Assembly: GCA_949744505.1 (NCBI GenBank) | Contig: CATJXY010000046.1 | Span: 1 to 36,673 of the forward strand | From: an uncultured Erysipelotrichaceae bacterium | GTDB lineage: Bacteria > Bacillota_I > Bacilli_A > Erysipelotrichales > Erysipelotrichaceae | Direction of reading: 5' to 3' | DNA: 36,673 nt | Shown here: positions 15,759 through 27,811 of the stretch, piece after piece | Layout: every line of letters starts with the position of its first letter | Position numbering within the stretch: the stretch's first letter is position 1 | Notes under the pieces: generated by a model | Told to the model about the DNA's origin: nothing | Database searches by the model: none | What the model saw: the letters and a program-made list of their open reading frames with translations, nothing else | Program-made: the position numbers and the translations under genes

Positions 15759-17189
15759 TTATCCAATTCGTTTCTTAAGTTCTTGAACAATCAACTGATT
15801 TGTCATGGCCGGATTGGCTTGACCCTTTGATTTCTTCATAACTTGACCTACTAAGAATCCAACCGCACGGTCTTTTCCATTCGCATAATCTTGAATAGAT
15901 TGTGGTTGTTCGTCTAATACTTGTGTAATCATTTCCAATAAAGCACCTGCATCGCTATTCTGCTTCATTCCCTTATCTGCAACAACTTGCTTTGGATCTT
16001 TTCCTTTGAATACTTCTTCAAATACTTCTTTTCCTTGTTTTCCGGAAATTTCCTTATCTTGAATCATATTAAGTAAGGTTGCCAAATACTCTGCCTTAAC
16101 CGGATTTTCAGAAAGAGAACATCCGCTTTTTACCATCGCAGCCGTAAAATCACCAATAATCCAGTTAGCTGCCATCTTAATATGAGAAGTATGCTGCAAT
16201 ACCTCTTCAAAAAACTCTGAAAGTTCCTTTGTCTGCACAAGAACATTCGCATCATATTCGCTTAGACCATATTGTTCTATATAACGTTGTTTTCTGACTT
16301 TCGGCATTTCCGGAATTGATTCTTGAATTTTCTTTACCCAGTTCAAATCCAATTGAATCGGAAAAATATTCGGTTCAGGAAAGAATTTATAATCCACATT
16401 TCCTTCCTTTTTACGCATGGAAACGGTAGTCTTGCTTTCTTCATCAAAACGACGAGTTTCTTGAATAACAGTTCCGCCATTTTCATAGATCTCTTTTTGA
16501 CGCTCAACTTCATAATCAATTGCCTTTTGAACATTACTGATAGAATTCAAATTCTTAATTTCCGTTTTTGTATTAAACTCAACTTGTCCTTTTGGACGAA
16601 TTGAGACATTAACATCACAACGCATGCTTCCTTCTTCCATCTTCACATCTGAAACACCTAAATAATAAAGCATGCTTCTCAATGCTTCAACATACGCTGC
16701 CGCTTCTTTACCGTTACGAATATCCGGTTCCGATACAATTTCAATAAGCGGTGTTCCGGCACGATTATAGTCAATCATTGTACCACTGTTGGTGTGGAAC
16801 TGCTTTGCTGTATCCTCTTCCATGTGAAGACGATTTACACGAATTCGCTTTTCTTCTCCATTTACTTCAATATCAACATATCCATTTCTCCCAATCGGAT
16901 GAAATTGCTGTGTAATTTGGAAGCCTTTTGGAAGATCAGAATAATAATAATTTTTACGATCAAACTTAACAAGCGGATCAATATCTAAATGAAGTGCTGT
17001 ACATGCCATGATTGCATATTCCACTGCCGTTTTATTCACGCATGGCATTGTTCCCGGATGCCCTAAATCAATTTCATTGACACAACTGTTTGCTGTCTTT
17101 CCAAATGAAGTCGGAGCACTGGAAAACATTTTTGTCTTTGTTTTCAATTCACAATGAATTTCAATTCCGATAATTACTTCATATTCCAT
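15759..17189 (-). CDS. gatB: Aspartyl/glutamyl-tRNA(Asn/Gln) amidotransferase subunit B
   Basis: The tRNA-binding and kinase subunit of GatCAB, which converts Glu-tRNA(Gln) (and/or Asp-tRNA(Asn)) to the amidated form by phosphorylating and then amidating the misacylated residue. It opens with EVIIGIEIHCELKTKTKMFS and has the conserved DLGHPGTMPCVNKTAVEYAI, then KFDRKNYYYSDLPKGFQITQ, and VKMEEGSMRCDVNVSIRP. The C-terminal YqeY-like tail (about 320-476) contacts tRNA. At 476 residues it is full length. The start is one base beyond the stop of gatA. Confidence 0.97.
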   Translation of the reverse strand: MEYEVIIGIEIHCELKTKTKMFSSAPTSFGKTANSCVNEIDLGHPGTMPCVNKTAVEYAIMACTALHLDIDPLVKFDRKNYYYSDLPKGFQITQQFHPIGRNGYVDIEVNGEEKRIRVNRLHMEEDTAKQFHTNSGTMIDYNRAGTPLIEIVSEPDIRNGKEAAAYVEALRSMLYYLGVSDVKMEEGSMRCDVNVSIRPKGQVEFNTKTEIKNLNSISNVQKAIDYEVERQKEIYENGGTVIQETRRFDEESKTTVSMRKKEGNVDYKFFPEPNIFPIQLDLNWVKKIQESIPEMPKVRKQRYIEQYGLSEYDANVLVQTKELSEFFEEVLQHTSHIKMAANWIIGDFTAAMVKSGCSLSENPVKAEYLATLLNMIQDKEISGKQGKEVFEEVFKGKDPKQVVADKGMKQNSDAGALLEMITQVLDEQPQSIQDYANGKDRAVGFLVGQVMKKSKGQANPAMTNQLIVQELKKRIG

Positions 17190-17190
17190 A

Positions 17191-18603
17191 TTAAAGCACC
17201 TCTTTAATCTTATCTTCTAAACCGGTAATCAGTTCAATTCCTCTTAAAATATCAAACATATTCCCTTCATCAAACGGATGACATGTAATATTTAAGCCAA
17301 TTGGCAATCCCCCAACTTCTCCCATAGGAATTGTAGCACTCGGATATCCGGAAAAATTTCCCAAAACCATATGATTCTCCGCAACAAGATAACTATCGGA
17401 TAAATCGTCTTGGTTTTGATCCTCTATTTTCGGTGCAACCGTTCCACTGGCCGGTGCAAGTATTCCATCCAGTCCATCAAGTGCATTTTTTAACTCTTCT
17501 ACAATCAAGCGGCGAACTTTTTGCGCTTTACGGAATAACTTATCCTGATTTTCCTCAAATAATCCGTAACTTCCGATTACAAAACGCTTTTTGATCAAAG
17601 ATCCGAATCCTTCCGTTCTTGATGCAATCATGACGTCTTCACATGATTTTGCTTCTTTTTGCAAACCAAAGCGAATTCCATCTAAATTAGAATGATTTGC
17701 CGTTGCCTCACAATTCGCAATCAAATAATAGGTCGGAAGCATCGCTTTCATTAAATCTTCATTTAATTCAACTTCTTTAACTTCTGCCCCTTGTTTTTTC
17801 ACTTCTTCGACAACCTTATTAAAACAATCCAAAATTTCTTTATTCTCAATCACATCAACGACATTCTTTAATATCGCCAGTTTCTTTCCTTTAAGATTTC
17901 CCTTTACCTGATCTAAATAATGTGGCACAGGCTCAAAAGAAGATGTCATATCACGGTCATCTCTTCCCGCTAAAACTTCCAATGCAACAGCCGCATCTCT
18001 TACACTTCTTGTGAAATAGCCGACATGGTCCAAAGAACTTGAATACGGAATAATCCCATAGCGAGAGATTCTTCCGTAAGTAGGTTTTACACCGCAAATT
18101 CCACAAAATGAAGCCGGTTTACGAACAGAATCTCCTGTATCTGATCCAATCGCAAACGGAACAACACCGGCTGCCACTAATGCAGCAGACCCTCCTGAAC
18201 TTCCTCCTGAAATACGATCCAGATCATACGGATTATGTACCGGTCCGGTATAAGCAGTTTTATTTGTTCCACCCATTGCCAATTCATCCATAGAAGATTT
18301 CGCAATGACAATAGCACCCTCTGCTTGTAATCGATCCACGATATGAGCATTATAAATCGGAACATATCCTTGAAGTATCCCACTTGATGCTGTTGTTTCT
18401 ATTCCTTTTGTACAAACATTATCCTTTAATACAATCGGTACCCCTGCCATTAAACCATTTTTATTATAGTTTTCTAACTGTTCTGTCGGATCAACAAAAG
18501 TAACAACTGCATTCAATTTTCCTTGAACATCTTGTGCTTTTTTCAAAGCTTCAGAAACATTCTTTTCCACATTTGATTTCATCATTTCCAACATTGTAGC
18601 CAT
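17191..18603 (-). CDS. gatA: Aspartyl/glutamyl-tRNA(Asn/Gln) amidotransferase subunit A
   Basis: The glutaminase subunit, which releases ammonia from glutamine and channels it to GatB. It is an amidase-signature enzyme. Aligning by eye to the S. aureus enzyme puts the Ser-cisSer-Lys triad at Lys60, Ser135 and Ser159, with GGSSGGS at 133-139. The nucleophile loop reads GSDTGDSVRKPAS, where the usual second Gly before the serine is Asp158; the serine itself is kept. At 470 residues it is slightly short compared with 485 but complete. GGTGG precedes the first ATG. It starts just after gatC. Confidence 0.97.
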   Translation of the reverse strand: MATMLEMMKSNVEKNVSEALKKAQDVQGKLNAVVTFVDPTEQLENYNKNGLMAGVPIVLKDNVCTKGIETTASSGILQGYVPIYNAHIVDRLQAEGAIVIAKSSMDELAMGGTNKTAYTGPVHNPYDLDRISGGSSGGSAALVAAGVVPFAIGSDTGDSVRKPASFCGICGVKPTYGRISRYGIIPYSSSLDHVGYFTRSVRDAAVALEVLAGRDDRDMTSSFEPVPHYLDQVKGNLKGKKLAILKNVVDVIENKEILDCFNKVVEEVKKQGAEVKEVELNEDLMKAMLPTYYLIANCEATANHSNLDGIRFGLQKEAKSCEDVMIASRTEGFGSLIKKRFVIGSYGLFEENQDKLFRKAQKVRRLIVEELKNALDGLDGILAPASGTVAPKIEDQNQDDLSDSYLVAENHMVLGNFSGYPSATIPMGEVGGLPIGLNITCHPFDEGNMFDILRGIELITGLEDKIKEVL

Positions 18604-18604
18604 C

Positions 18605-18892
18605 TTACTTCACCACCTTCGGAACAAGAACATGTCTGGCTCGACTCTTGTGTACATTTTTAAGGGCATCTTCTACAGAAACCACATTTTCTACACAATC
18701 CTCACGTAGAAATGAAGTCGGTGTTTCAAACGGGTAAACCATTTCTTCCACTCCCTCGGTATTGACATTTTCCAACAATTCCAATTGTTTATTTAATGTT
18801 TCAAATTCTTTTTTAATATCCGCAGCTTCTTCATCGCTGAGTTCAAACATCAACTGATGTGCTAACTGCTTAAAGTATGCTTCATCTTTCAT
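18605..18892 (-). CDS. gatC: Aspartyl/glutamyl-tRNA(Asn/Gln) amidotransferase subunit C
   Basis: The small subunit that wraps around and stabilises GatA in GatCAB. I place the start at 18892 (MKDEAYFKQLAHQLMFELSD, 95 residues, family-typical) because AGGAGG lies seven bases before it; the reading frame extends 12 codons further without a ribosome binding site and would overlap the gene before. The C-terminus has the conserved LREDCVENVVSVEDALKNVH pattern. The stop is one base before the gatA start. Confidence 0.95.
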   Translation of the reverse strand: MKDEAYFKQLAHQLMFELSDEEAADIKKEFETLNKQLELLENVNTEGVEEMVYPFETPTSFLREDCVENVVSVEDALKNVHKSRARHVLVPKVVK

Positions 18893-18903
18893 CTTGATTC
18901 CTC

Positions 18904-21981
<3,078 letters not shown>

Positions 21982-22036
21982 CAGAACTCCATCTTTTTTC
22001 CTATCTGAGGTATGATTTTGAATGAAGTTTCATCCC

Positions 22037-23407
22037 TTATGCCACGGCATTCTCATCCGGCATATTTTTAATTTCATTAAATACATCTACACTTAAAATT
22101 AATACCAGTATAATCGTACACCAATCCGTTAACGGTTGTGTCATATAAATTCCAATTTCACCAATTAGCCTTGGCAAGATATACGCAAAAGGAATATAAA
22201 ACAACCCTTGTCTGGAAATTGAGACAAGAAATGACTTCTTGCTTTTTCCCAATGATTGAAAATTCTGTGCTAAAATTTCGTAAACACCTAAAATAGGCAT
22301 ACAACACGCATATCCCTTCATCATACTTTGCCCCACAGCAATTACCTCAAGCTCCTGAGTATAAATCTGCATTAAAGAATTTCCAAAGAAATAGAAAACA
22401 AAAGACATGACAAACCCATAGCCCATCGTAAAACAAATCGAAATCTTCAGTGCCGATAATAACCGTTTCTTATTCTTTGCACCATAATTATACGAAGCAA
22501 ACGGTTGATATCCTTGTGCCAATCCTAAGAAGACAAACATCGCAAAACTCATACTTTTTTTAGCTAACCCCACTGCCGCAACTGTTGCAGTAGAGAATAA
22601 TCCCGCCGACTTTGCCAACATTCCATATGAAATGCTAGGCAGTCCACTGCGAATAAAAACCACGATTCCCAAATTCAGTATTTCTTTAAAACTTTCGAAA
22701 TCAAAACCGAAATCCAAGAATTTCCAACGTACAAATTGACTCTTTGTACATATTCTGACCATCATCAACACTGCTGAAATAATTTGGGAAAAAACCGTTG
22801 CCAACGCAGCTCCTTTTACTTGAAGATTCAGTCCCCATTCAAACATAAAAATCGGATCCAAAATCATATTGGCAAAAATACCAATTAGAATCGCAATCAT
22901 CGGAAATTGAACATCTCCTTCCGAACGAAGAAGGAAACTCAAAATTTGTTTCAACACAGCAAAAAAAGAGCCTAATACCAAAATGAACATATACTGATAA
23001 GCATAATCAATCACTTCTTGTTCTGATGAAAAGAAATTTAAAATTCCATTCAAATTCATCAACGATAAAAGAATCAATGCCAGTGATGTAAAAATTGTCA
23101 TTGTCATTGCAGTCTTTACTGCTTTTGATGTTTTAGAATAATCTTTTGACCCCAAACACCGCCCAACATAACTGGAACTACCTGCACCAATACCATCTCC
23201 TACCGATTGAATAATCATCGTAATCGGTAAAGCAACCGTTGTTGCGGCAATCATCGCAGTATTATGCAATTGGCTTATAAAAAAAGTATCTACAATATTA
23301 TATATTGTTCCTACCAGACTTGTTAAAATTGAAGGTACAGCCAATTTTATCAAAGCCTTTTTGACAGGAGTTTCTCTAAGTGTCTTTAAACGTTCTTCAT
23401 TCTGCAT
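22037..23407 (-). CDS. MATE family multidrug/cation exporter
   Basis: A 456-residue integral membrane protein with about 12 hydrophobic spans in two equivalent halves. The start VKKALIKLAVPSILTSLVGT and the IYNIVDTFFISQLHNTAMIA segment are typical of MATE proteins, which use sodium or proton gradients to expel organic cations and drugs. The second half begins near residue 240 with a matching RSGLPSISYGMLAKSAGLF motif. The substrate cannot be read from the sequence. A GGGAG site precedes the ATG. It has its own promoter and no strong terminator before ligA. Confidence 0.9.
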   Translation of the reverse strand: MQNEERLKTLRETPVKKALIKLAVPSILTSLVGTIYNIVDTFFISQLHNTAMIAATTVALPITMIIQSVGDGIGAGSSSYVGRCLGSKDYSKTSKAVKTAMTMTIFTSLALILLSLMNLNGILNFFSSEQEVIDYAYQYMFILVLGSFFAVLKQILSFLLRSEGDVQFPMIAILIGIFANMILDPIFMFEWGLNLQVKGAALATVFSQIISAVLMMVRICTKSQFVRWKFLDFGFDFESFKEILNLGIVVFIRSGLPSISYGMLAKSAGLFSTATVAAVGLAKKSMSFAMFVFLGLAQGYQPFASYNYGAKNKKRLLSALKISICFTMGYGFVMSFVFYFFGNSLMQIYTQELEVIAVGQSMMKGYACCMPILGVYEILAQNFQSLGKSKKSFLVSISRQGLFYIPFAYILPRLIGEIGIYMTQPLTDWCTIILVLILSVDVFNEIKNMPDENAVA

Positions 23408-23433
23408 TTTTCTTCTCCCATTTTATCCCACTT

Positions 23434-23462
23434 ATTTTACATGATTTACTTACCAAAAACAA
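23434..23462 (-). promoter_or_regulatory. Probable promoter of the MATE gene
   Basis: On the minus strand TTGTTT (23457-23462), a 17-base spacer and TAAAAT (23434-23439) lie 27 bases before the start codon, just after the terminator of the upstream gene. Four to five of six positions match in each box. Confidence 0.5.
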
Positions 23463-23497
23463 ACTAAAGTTCTCCTATCATTTTCACAAACAATAAT

Positions 23498-23523
23498 AAA
23501 AAACGTTCTGCAATAACAGAACG
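23498..23523 (-). terminator. Terminator at the end of the PTS/rpoN/isomerase operon
   Basis: On the minus strand CGTTCTG pairs perfectly with CAGAACG over a 6-base loop, followed by TTTTTTATTATT. It lies about 25 bases after the stop of the isomerase gene. Confidence 0.9.
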
Positions 23524-23548
23524 CTTCATCCTCGTTATAGTATTGAGA

Positions 23549-24427
23549 TTAAAGATTATATACTTCCACCATTTTTCTAGCCAGACATTGTAAATATCTT
23601 AATTCCTCTTTTTTCACTTCAAGAAATGAATCCTCCATCGGAATCTTTGCCGTATGAACTTCCAAAGAAAAAACTCCGTCAAATCCAATTTCTTTTAATT
23701 TTATACAAAAATCATGCCAATCAATTGAACCACAATAAGGAGCAAAATGACTATCTAATGTCGAGTAATTATCATGAATATGAACAACCTTTACCTTTTC
23801 TTTGAGTACATCTAACATAACAGAAGGCTGATAACCATTAATATTGGCATGCCCTGTATCCACACATGCAACAAAATCATCTCCCAATTCATTTAGAAAT
23901 TCTAACATTTCATATGGAGAGCGAAACGTTGTTTCCATAGGTAAATGAGTTTCATCATCATAACGAAATAAGTTTTCTATGGCAATCTTTACTCCATATT
24001 GATGAGCGACTTTTCCCAACTCACGATAAAAGTTCATATTATATCTTCTTTGCTTCTCAATTTCGTCTGCGGTCTTGGCATTTTGATATTTTCGTGGGTG
24101 AACAACAACATATTGACATCCCAATATTTGAGCTACCTGAAAGCTTCTCTTCGTCATCTCAATCAAATATTCTTCATTCGGATCAATTCCGATTTTTTTA
24201 ATCAAAGGAGCATGAATTTGATAAATAACCAATCCCAATTCATCAATCTTCTTTTTGATTTTTTTTGCATGCTCGATCCACAAATCACTATTATACTCGC
24301 TGTCTTTTCCGCAATACAAATAATACCCATAATCAAATGCATCAAATCCACATTCTTTGGCAAGGTCAAAACATTCGAATTCACTTGCATAATGGCAGCA
24401 TGCACTGCTGTTTATTCCTATTTTCAT
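23549..24427 (-). CDS. Sugar phosphate isomerase/epimerase, xylose isomerase-like TIM barrel
   Basis: A 292-residue member of the AP endonuclease 2/xylose isomerase-like barrel family, metal-dependent enzymes that interconvert sugars, keto-sugars or inosose-type compounds. Likely metal ligands are seen in strands: IAIENLFR (Glu), ACVDTGHANI (Asp/His), VVHIHDN (His) and FSLEVHTA (Glu). I choose the ATG at 24427 because AAAGGAG lies eight bases upstream; six codons more are open in frame. It starts 15 bases after the end of rpoN. The place at the end of the PTS operon suggests it acts on the imported sugar or its phosphate. The substrate is not visible. A nuclease role cannot be excluded from sequence alone but is unlikely from the context. 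Confidence 0.85.
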   Translation of the reverse strand: MKIGINSSACCHYASEFECFDLAKECGFDAFDYGYYLYCGKDSEYNSDLWIEHAKKIKKKIDELGLVIYQIHAPLIKKIGIDPNEEYLIEMTKRSFQVAQILGCQYVVVHPRKYQNAKTADEIEKQRRYNMNFYRELGKVAHQYGVKIAIENLFRYDDETHLPMETTFRSPYEMLEFLNELGDDFVACVDTGHANINGYQPSVMLDVLKEKVKVVHIHDNYSTLDSHFAPYCGSIDWHDFCIKLKEIGFDGVFSLEVHTAKIPMEDSFLEVKKEELRYLQCLARKMVEVYNL

Positions 24428-24441
24428 TTTGTTTTCTCCTT

Positions 24442-25680
24442 TCATCCATCTTTCCTCATTTTCGCAATCGGTATTTTTAATTGTTCACGATACTTCGATA
24501 CGGTTCTTCTGGAAATCTCAATTCCTTTTTTCTTTAATAAATTCACAATCATTTGATCCGAATAAGGCATGGATTTATCTTCATGATGAATCAGACTTTC
24601 AATCTCTCTCATCATTTCATGTTGGCTTTTTCCATCATAAACATGAATAGAAAAAAAATCTTTTAATAAGATACACTCTCCGTTATAAAATAAATACTTA
24701 TCTTGAACACAGCGACAAATTGTAGAAGGATTCAATCCGATTCTCGATCCGACTTGTTGATATGTCAGGGGTCGCAAAACATCATTCTTTACAAAATAAT
24801 CTCTCTGCACCAAAACCAACTCTTTGACAACTTTCATCATCGTATCATATCGCTTATCAATTCCTTTAATGACTTTATATGCTTCTTGCGTTTTTTCTTG
24901 GACATACTTTTTTGTTTCTTCATCCAACATCGACTCCACCTGTTTAACTTTAAAAAACGGTCTTTGTGCCGTTAAATAAACCTTTATTTCATTTTCTTCA
25001 ACTTCGATAAATACTTCCGGAATTTTATATTCCACTTTCATTTCATAAAGACTTCCCGGCTTTGGATTCAATGACTGAATATGCTTTTTTGCACGAATAA
25101 CCTCTTTCAAAGAAACATTGCAATTCTTCGCAATTTCTTCTAACTTATTTTTTGCCAACAAATCCAGATGATTGTAAACAATTTGAATTGCCAAGGGATC
25201 ATATGGATGATCAACAAAACAAAGCTGAACAAGAAGACACTCTTTTAAATTTCTACAAGCAACTCCCGCAGGAGTAAATGTCTGAATGGTTTTTATGATT
25301 TCCGCAATTTCTGAGCAATCTAACCTTAAAATGTTCATCAGCTCTTCCTCTGAGTCCTGAAGATATCCGTTTGAATCTAAACTTTGTATAATATATTCCG
25401 CTGCACTTCTATTTTTTATTTCACTATATGAAAGCTGCTCAAGCAACACTTCTTTTAACGTCTTCTTTTTACTGGCAAATTGTAATATTTCTTCAAAATC
25501 ACTCTTTTTTATAGAATTCGCTCTCTCATAATCAATTTCAACCAACGGATTCGATTCAATCAATTGATCTGACAATTCTTTAAGCCTTTCAAACGGCATC
25601 TCTAAAAGTTTAAGATTTTGTACTTGCTTAAATGAAAGCTTATTCTTTACTTGTTGATGCTGAGTCATTTTGATTTTCAT
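24442..25680 (-). CDS. rpoN: RNA polymerase sigma-54 factor
   Basis: Sigma-54 directs RNA polymerase to -24/-12 promoters and needs an AAA+ activator to open them. Region I is Gln/Leu-rich (HQQVKNKLSFKQVQNLKLLE, 8-27). The C-terminal DNA-binding part has the HTH with GSRIGLNPSTICRCVQDKYL and the RpoN box SRRTVSKYRE (390-399), close to the ARRTVAKYRE consensus. At 412 residues it is slightly shorter than E. coli RpoN (477), normal for Firmicutes. AAAGGAG precedes the ATG. It lies 72 bases after the PTS EIID gene and before the isomerase, in the same direction, so it is probably part of the PTS operon and under sigma-54 control itself. Confidence 0.95.
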   Translation of the reverse strand: MKIKMTQHQQVKNKLSFKQVQNLKLLEMPFERLKELSDQLIESNPLVEIDYERANSIKKSDFEEILQFASKKKTLKEVLLEQLSYSEIKNRSAAEYIIQSLDSNGYLQDSEEELMNILRLDCSEIAEIIKTIQTFTPAGVACRNLKECLLVQLCFVDHPYDPLAIQIVYNHLDLLAKNKLEEIAKNCNVSLKEVIRAKKHIQSLNPKPGSLYEMKVEYKIPEVFIEVEENEIKVYLTAQRPFFKVKQVESMLDEETKKYVQEKTQEAYKVIKGIDKRYDTMMKVVKELVLVQRDYFVKNDVLRPLTYQQVGSRIGLNPSTICRCVQDKYLFYNGECILLKDFFSIHVYDGKSQHEMMREIESLIHHEDKSMPYSDQMIVNLLKKKGIEISRRTVSKYREQLKIPIAKMRKDG

Positions 25681-25704
25681 ATTCTACTCCTTTACATTAT
25701 TGAA

Positions 25705-25746
25705 AGGGTCATAATCTAAGGAGGACTAACACATGATTATAACCCT
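25705..25746 (-). promoter_or_regulatory. Intercistronic RNA hairpin between EIID and rpoN
   Basis: On the minus strand a 12-base-pair stem (arms 25735-25746 and 25705-25716) is fully paired if one G-U pair is allowed, with an 18-base loop. In plus-strand RNA the same position would be a C/A mismatch, which suggests that the minus-strand transcript is the functional one. There is no T-run after it, so it is not a typical terminator. The loop contains TCCTCCTTA, which could pair (CTCCTT with AAGGAG) with the rpoN ribosome binding site. A processing, stability or translation-control role is possible. Confidence 0.5.
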
Positions 25747-25752
25747 TTTATC

Positions 25753-26571
25753 TTATCCTAAAAATCCGATGTAAGAAAGTAAAATTCCTAAAGCCATTAA
25801 GCCATATAATAGTTTAGTTATACACTTACCATCTGTTTTCTTAATTGACCACCAACAGAATCCGACCAAGAGTACATTCAAGAGTTTAGGTGTAATTTTA
25901 TCTAACAAAGATTGTATTTGAATGACCCCTTCTCCACTCGCAAATTCAAAAATAACTTTTAAAGATACAGTACTTGTTATCATTTGACCGACAACAAACA
26001 AACCAACAATTGTCGCGAATGTTGTCATATAAGAAATTACTTTATTACCTTGCCCGGAAAGAATCATATCCATTCCCTTTTCATAGCCAAGCTTCAAAAA
26101 TAACCATTTACTTCCATGATTAATTAATCCAAATGACAAGAATAAGAAAATTGCTCCCAAGACGTTTCCTTCTAGTGCAATGGTAGCCCCTATACTTGCA
26201 AGAATCGGGTAAAATGTATTGAAATAAAGCGCATCCCCGACTCCGGCAAGAGGTCCCATCAATCCGGCCTTTACCGATGTTAGAAGTTCTTTATGATCTT
26301 CATCTGTTGTTTCCTCTAAGGCACTACATAAACCGACTACAAAGTGATTCATTGTATTATGATTATTATAGAATTGAAGATGTCTTTTCATGGCTCTTAC
26401 TTTTTCTTCTTTTGGACGATCTTGATATATTTTTTCAAGAGCCGGTGTCATCATGCTCAAAAATCCGATTGCTTGCATGCGCTCAAAGTTTTGAGTTGAT
26501 TGAAAACAATATCCGCGAAAATACATTTTCAACAAGTCTTTTTTTGTTAATAGTCTTTTCTGATTCTCCAT
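25753..26571 (-). CDS. PTS mannose/fructose/sorbose family transporter subunit IID
   Basis: A membrane subunit that, with IIC, forms the sugar channel of a mannose-family PTS. The family opening is LTKKDLLKMYFRGYCFQSTQ followed by ERMQAIGFLSMMTPALEKIY. A later GLMGPLAGVGDALYFNTFYP motif (about 107-126) is characteristic of IID, and hydrophobic segments fill the second half. At 272 residues it is full length. The start overlaps the IIC stop as TAATG. Which sugar is moved cannot be read from the sequence; this family takes mannose, fructose, sorbose, glucosamine, galactosamine and relatives. Confidence 0.93.
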   Translation of the reverse strand: MENQKRLLTKKDLLKMYFRGYCFQSTQNFERMQAIGFLSMMTPALEKIYQDRPKEEKVRAMKRHLQFYNNHNTMNHFVVGLCSALEETTDEDHKELLTSVKAGLMGPLAGVGDALYFNTFYPILASIGATIALEGNVLGAIFLFLSFGLINHGSKWLFLKLGYEKGMDMILSGQGNKVISYMTTFATIVGLFVVGQMITSTVSLKVIFEFASGEGVIQIQSLLDKITPKLLNVLLVGFCWWSIKKTDGKCITKLLYGLMALGILLSYIGFLG

Positions 26572-27326
26572 TATAGATCCAAACCTCCTTCTTCACTTTG
26601 GGCTTCCTTATTTTCCAAACAACAATGCATACCGGCAATTCCGATAGCAATAATTGAAACTGCAAATAAATTCAATCCCAAGTAGTTAGCAAACGCAAAT
26701 CCCAAAACCAAATATTGCCAATTACTCTTTTTCAACATGTAGTTCAGCAGCATTCCCAATCCGATTGCCGGAATCATTTTGCTTGCAACATTCAAACCGG
26801 TCAAAATCCAAGCCGGAATGACATCCAACAAAGACTGAATGGCTGCACTTCCCACATAAATCGTTACAAAACAAGGAATTGCATACATGAAGAAAGTTAA
26901 AAGAACCCCATATACTTGAAGCTGATCCAATTTTCTGAAATCACCCGCTTCGGCAAGTTTTTCTGCCCATCCGTTAAATACATTTCTGATTGTCTTTAAA
27001 AGAATAATTCCCTGTTGCATTAATGTAGCCACCGGAATAGCCGCAGTCACACCGACAGATACATCTCCTCCGGTCAAAGCCGCAATTGCTGTTCCGACAA
27101 TCGCTCCGGTTGTTACATCCGGTGGTGTATAAGCACCTACAGCATTGACTCCAAGCCACATCAATTCCAAAGTTCCACCAACGACAAGACCGGTACGAAG
27201 ATCTCCCAATAAAAGTCCTGTAACCGTTCCTGCTAAAAGTGGTTTACGAAATTGAAACTGAGGTCCAAAAGCATCTAATCCGCAAAAACCTGCCCAAATT
27301 CCAACTAATAAGCATTTTAAAATCAT
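26571..27326 (-). CDS. PTS mannose/fructose/sorbose family transporter subunit IIC
   Basis: A membrane subunit and sugar channel partner of IID. It is strongly hydrophobic, with about six spans. The region with GLLLGDLRTGLVVGGTLELM (about 37-56) and the following NAVGAYTPPDVTTGAIVGTA match the conserved IIC-sorbose pattern. At 251 residues it is a normal length. Its start overlaps the IIB stop by four bases (ATGA) and its stop overlaps the IID start by one (TAATG), so the transporter subunits are translationally linked. Confidence 0.93.
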   Translation of the reverse strand: MILKCLLVGIWAGFCGLDAFGPQFQFRKPLLAGTVTGLLLGDLRTGLVVGGTLELMWLGVNAVGAYTPPDVTTGAIVGTAIAALTGGDVSVGVTAAIPVATLMQQGIILLKTIRNVFNGWAEKLAEAGDFRKLDQLQVYGVLLTFFMYAIPCFVTIYVGSAAIQSLLDVIPAWILTGLNVASKMIPAIGLGMLLNYMLKKSNWQYLVLGFAFANYLGLNLFAVSIIAIGIAGMHCCLENKEAQSEEGGLDL

Positions 27327-27811
27327 TTTTCCATCTCCTTTTCGATTAAATCTTTAAAATAAATCAATTCATCTTTTGGAATCATTTGAATCTGAATATC
27401 TATCCCCCGTGATAATATCTCCTTTAGATTCTCAACATCTTGATCATTAAGTGCAATTGCTTTGGTAAATCTACGACTGTTTTCTTTCGCTCTTAATCCA
27501 CCCAGATTTAAGACTTGAAAGCTCAAACCGTTTTTGGCCAGCCTTAATGCATCATCCGTATTGATCAAAATAATCAATGTACGCTTTTTGATTTCTGTCT
27601 TCTTCAACAAGGATAACAATTCATCCACTCCGAATATTCTTATTTGAATATTGGAAGGTGCTGTCATCATAATCCCTGCCTTTTGAATCGGATCATTCAC
27701 AACAACATCATTCACGACAAGAATCTGCTCGATATTGAACTTGTTTACCCATGTTGTAATAACCTGTCCATGAATCATTCGATCATCAATTCTCACTAAC
27801 TCAACAGCCAT
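27323..27811 (-). CDS. PTS mannose/fructose/sorbose family subunit IIB
   Basis: A cytoplasmic subunit that passes phosphate from IIA to the incoming sugar. The phosphorylated residue is His14 in VRIDDRMIHGQVITTWV, the hallmark of this family. Length is 162 residues, as usual. Its start shares one base with the IIA stop. It belongs to the four-gene PTS operon driven from the sigma-54 promoter upstream of IIA. Confidence 0.95.
   Translation of the reverse strand: MAVELVRIDDRMIHGQVITTWVNKFNIEQILVVNDVVVNDPIQKAGIMMTAPSNIQIRIFGVDELLSLLKKTEIKKRTLIILINTDDALRLAKNGLSFQVLNLGGLRAKENSRRFTKAIALNDQDVENLKEILSRGIDIQIQMIPKDELIYFKDLIEKEMEK

Noticed and set aside
23549-24427. Endonuclease IV (DNA repair) as identity of the TIM-barrel protein
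   Set aside because: The operon context is sugar transport and the metal-site motifs look like sugar isomerases/epimerases; the longer set of Endo IV signatures is not evident.
25717-25774. Plus-strand AAGGAGG followed by ATG and a 13-codon reading frame
   Set aside because: It lies in the loop and arm of a hairpin read on the other strand, opposite the end of EIID. The peptide has no recognisable feature and no promoter is seen.
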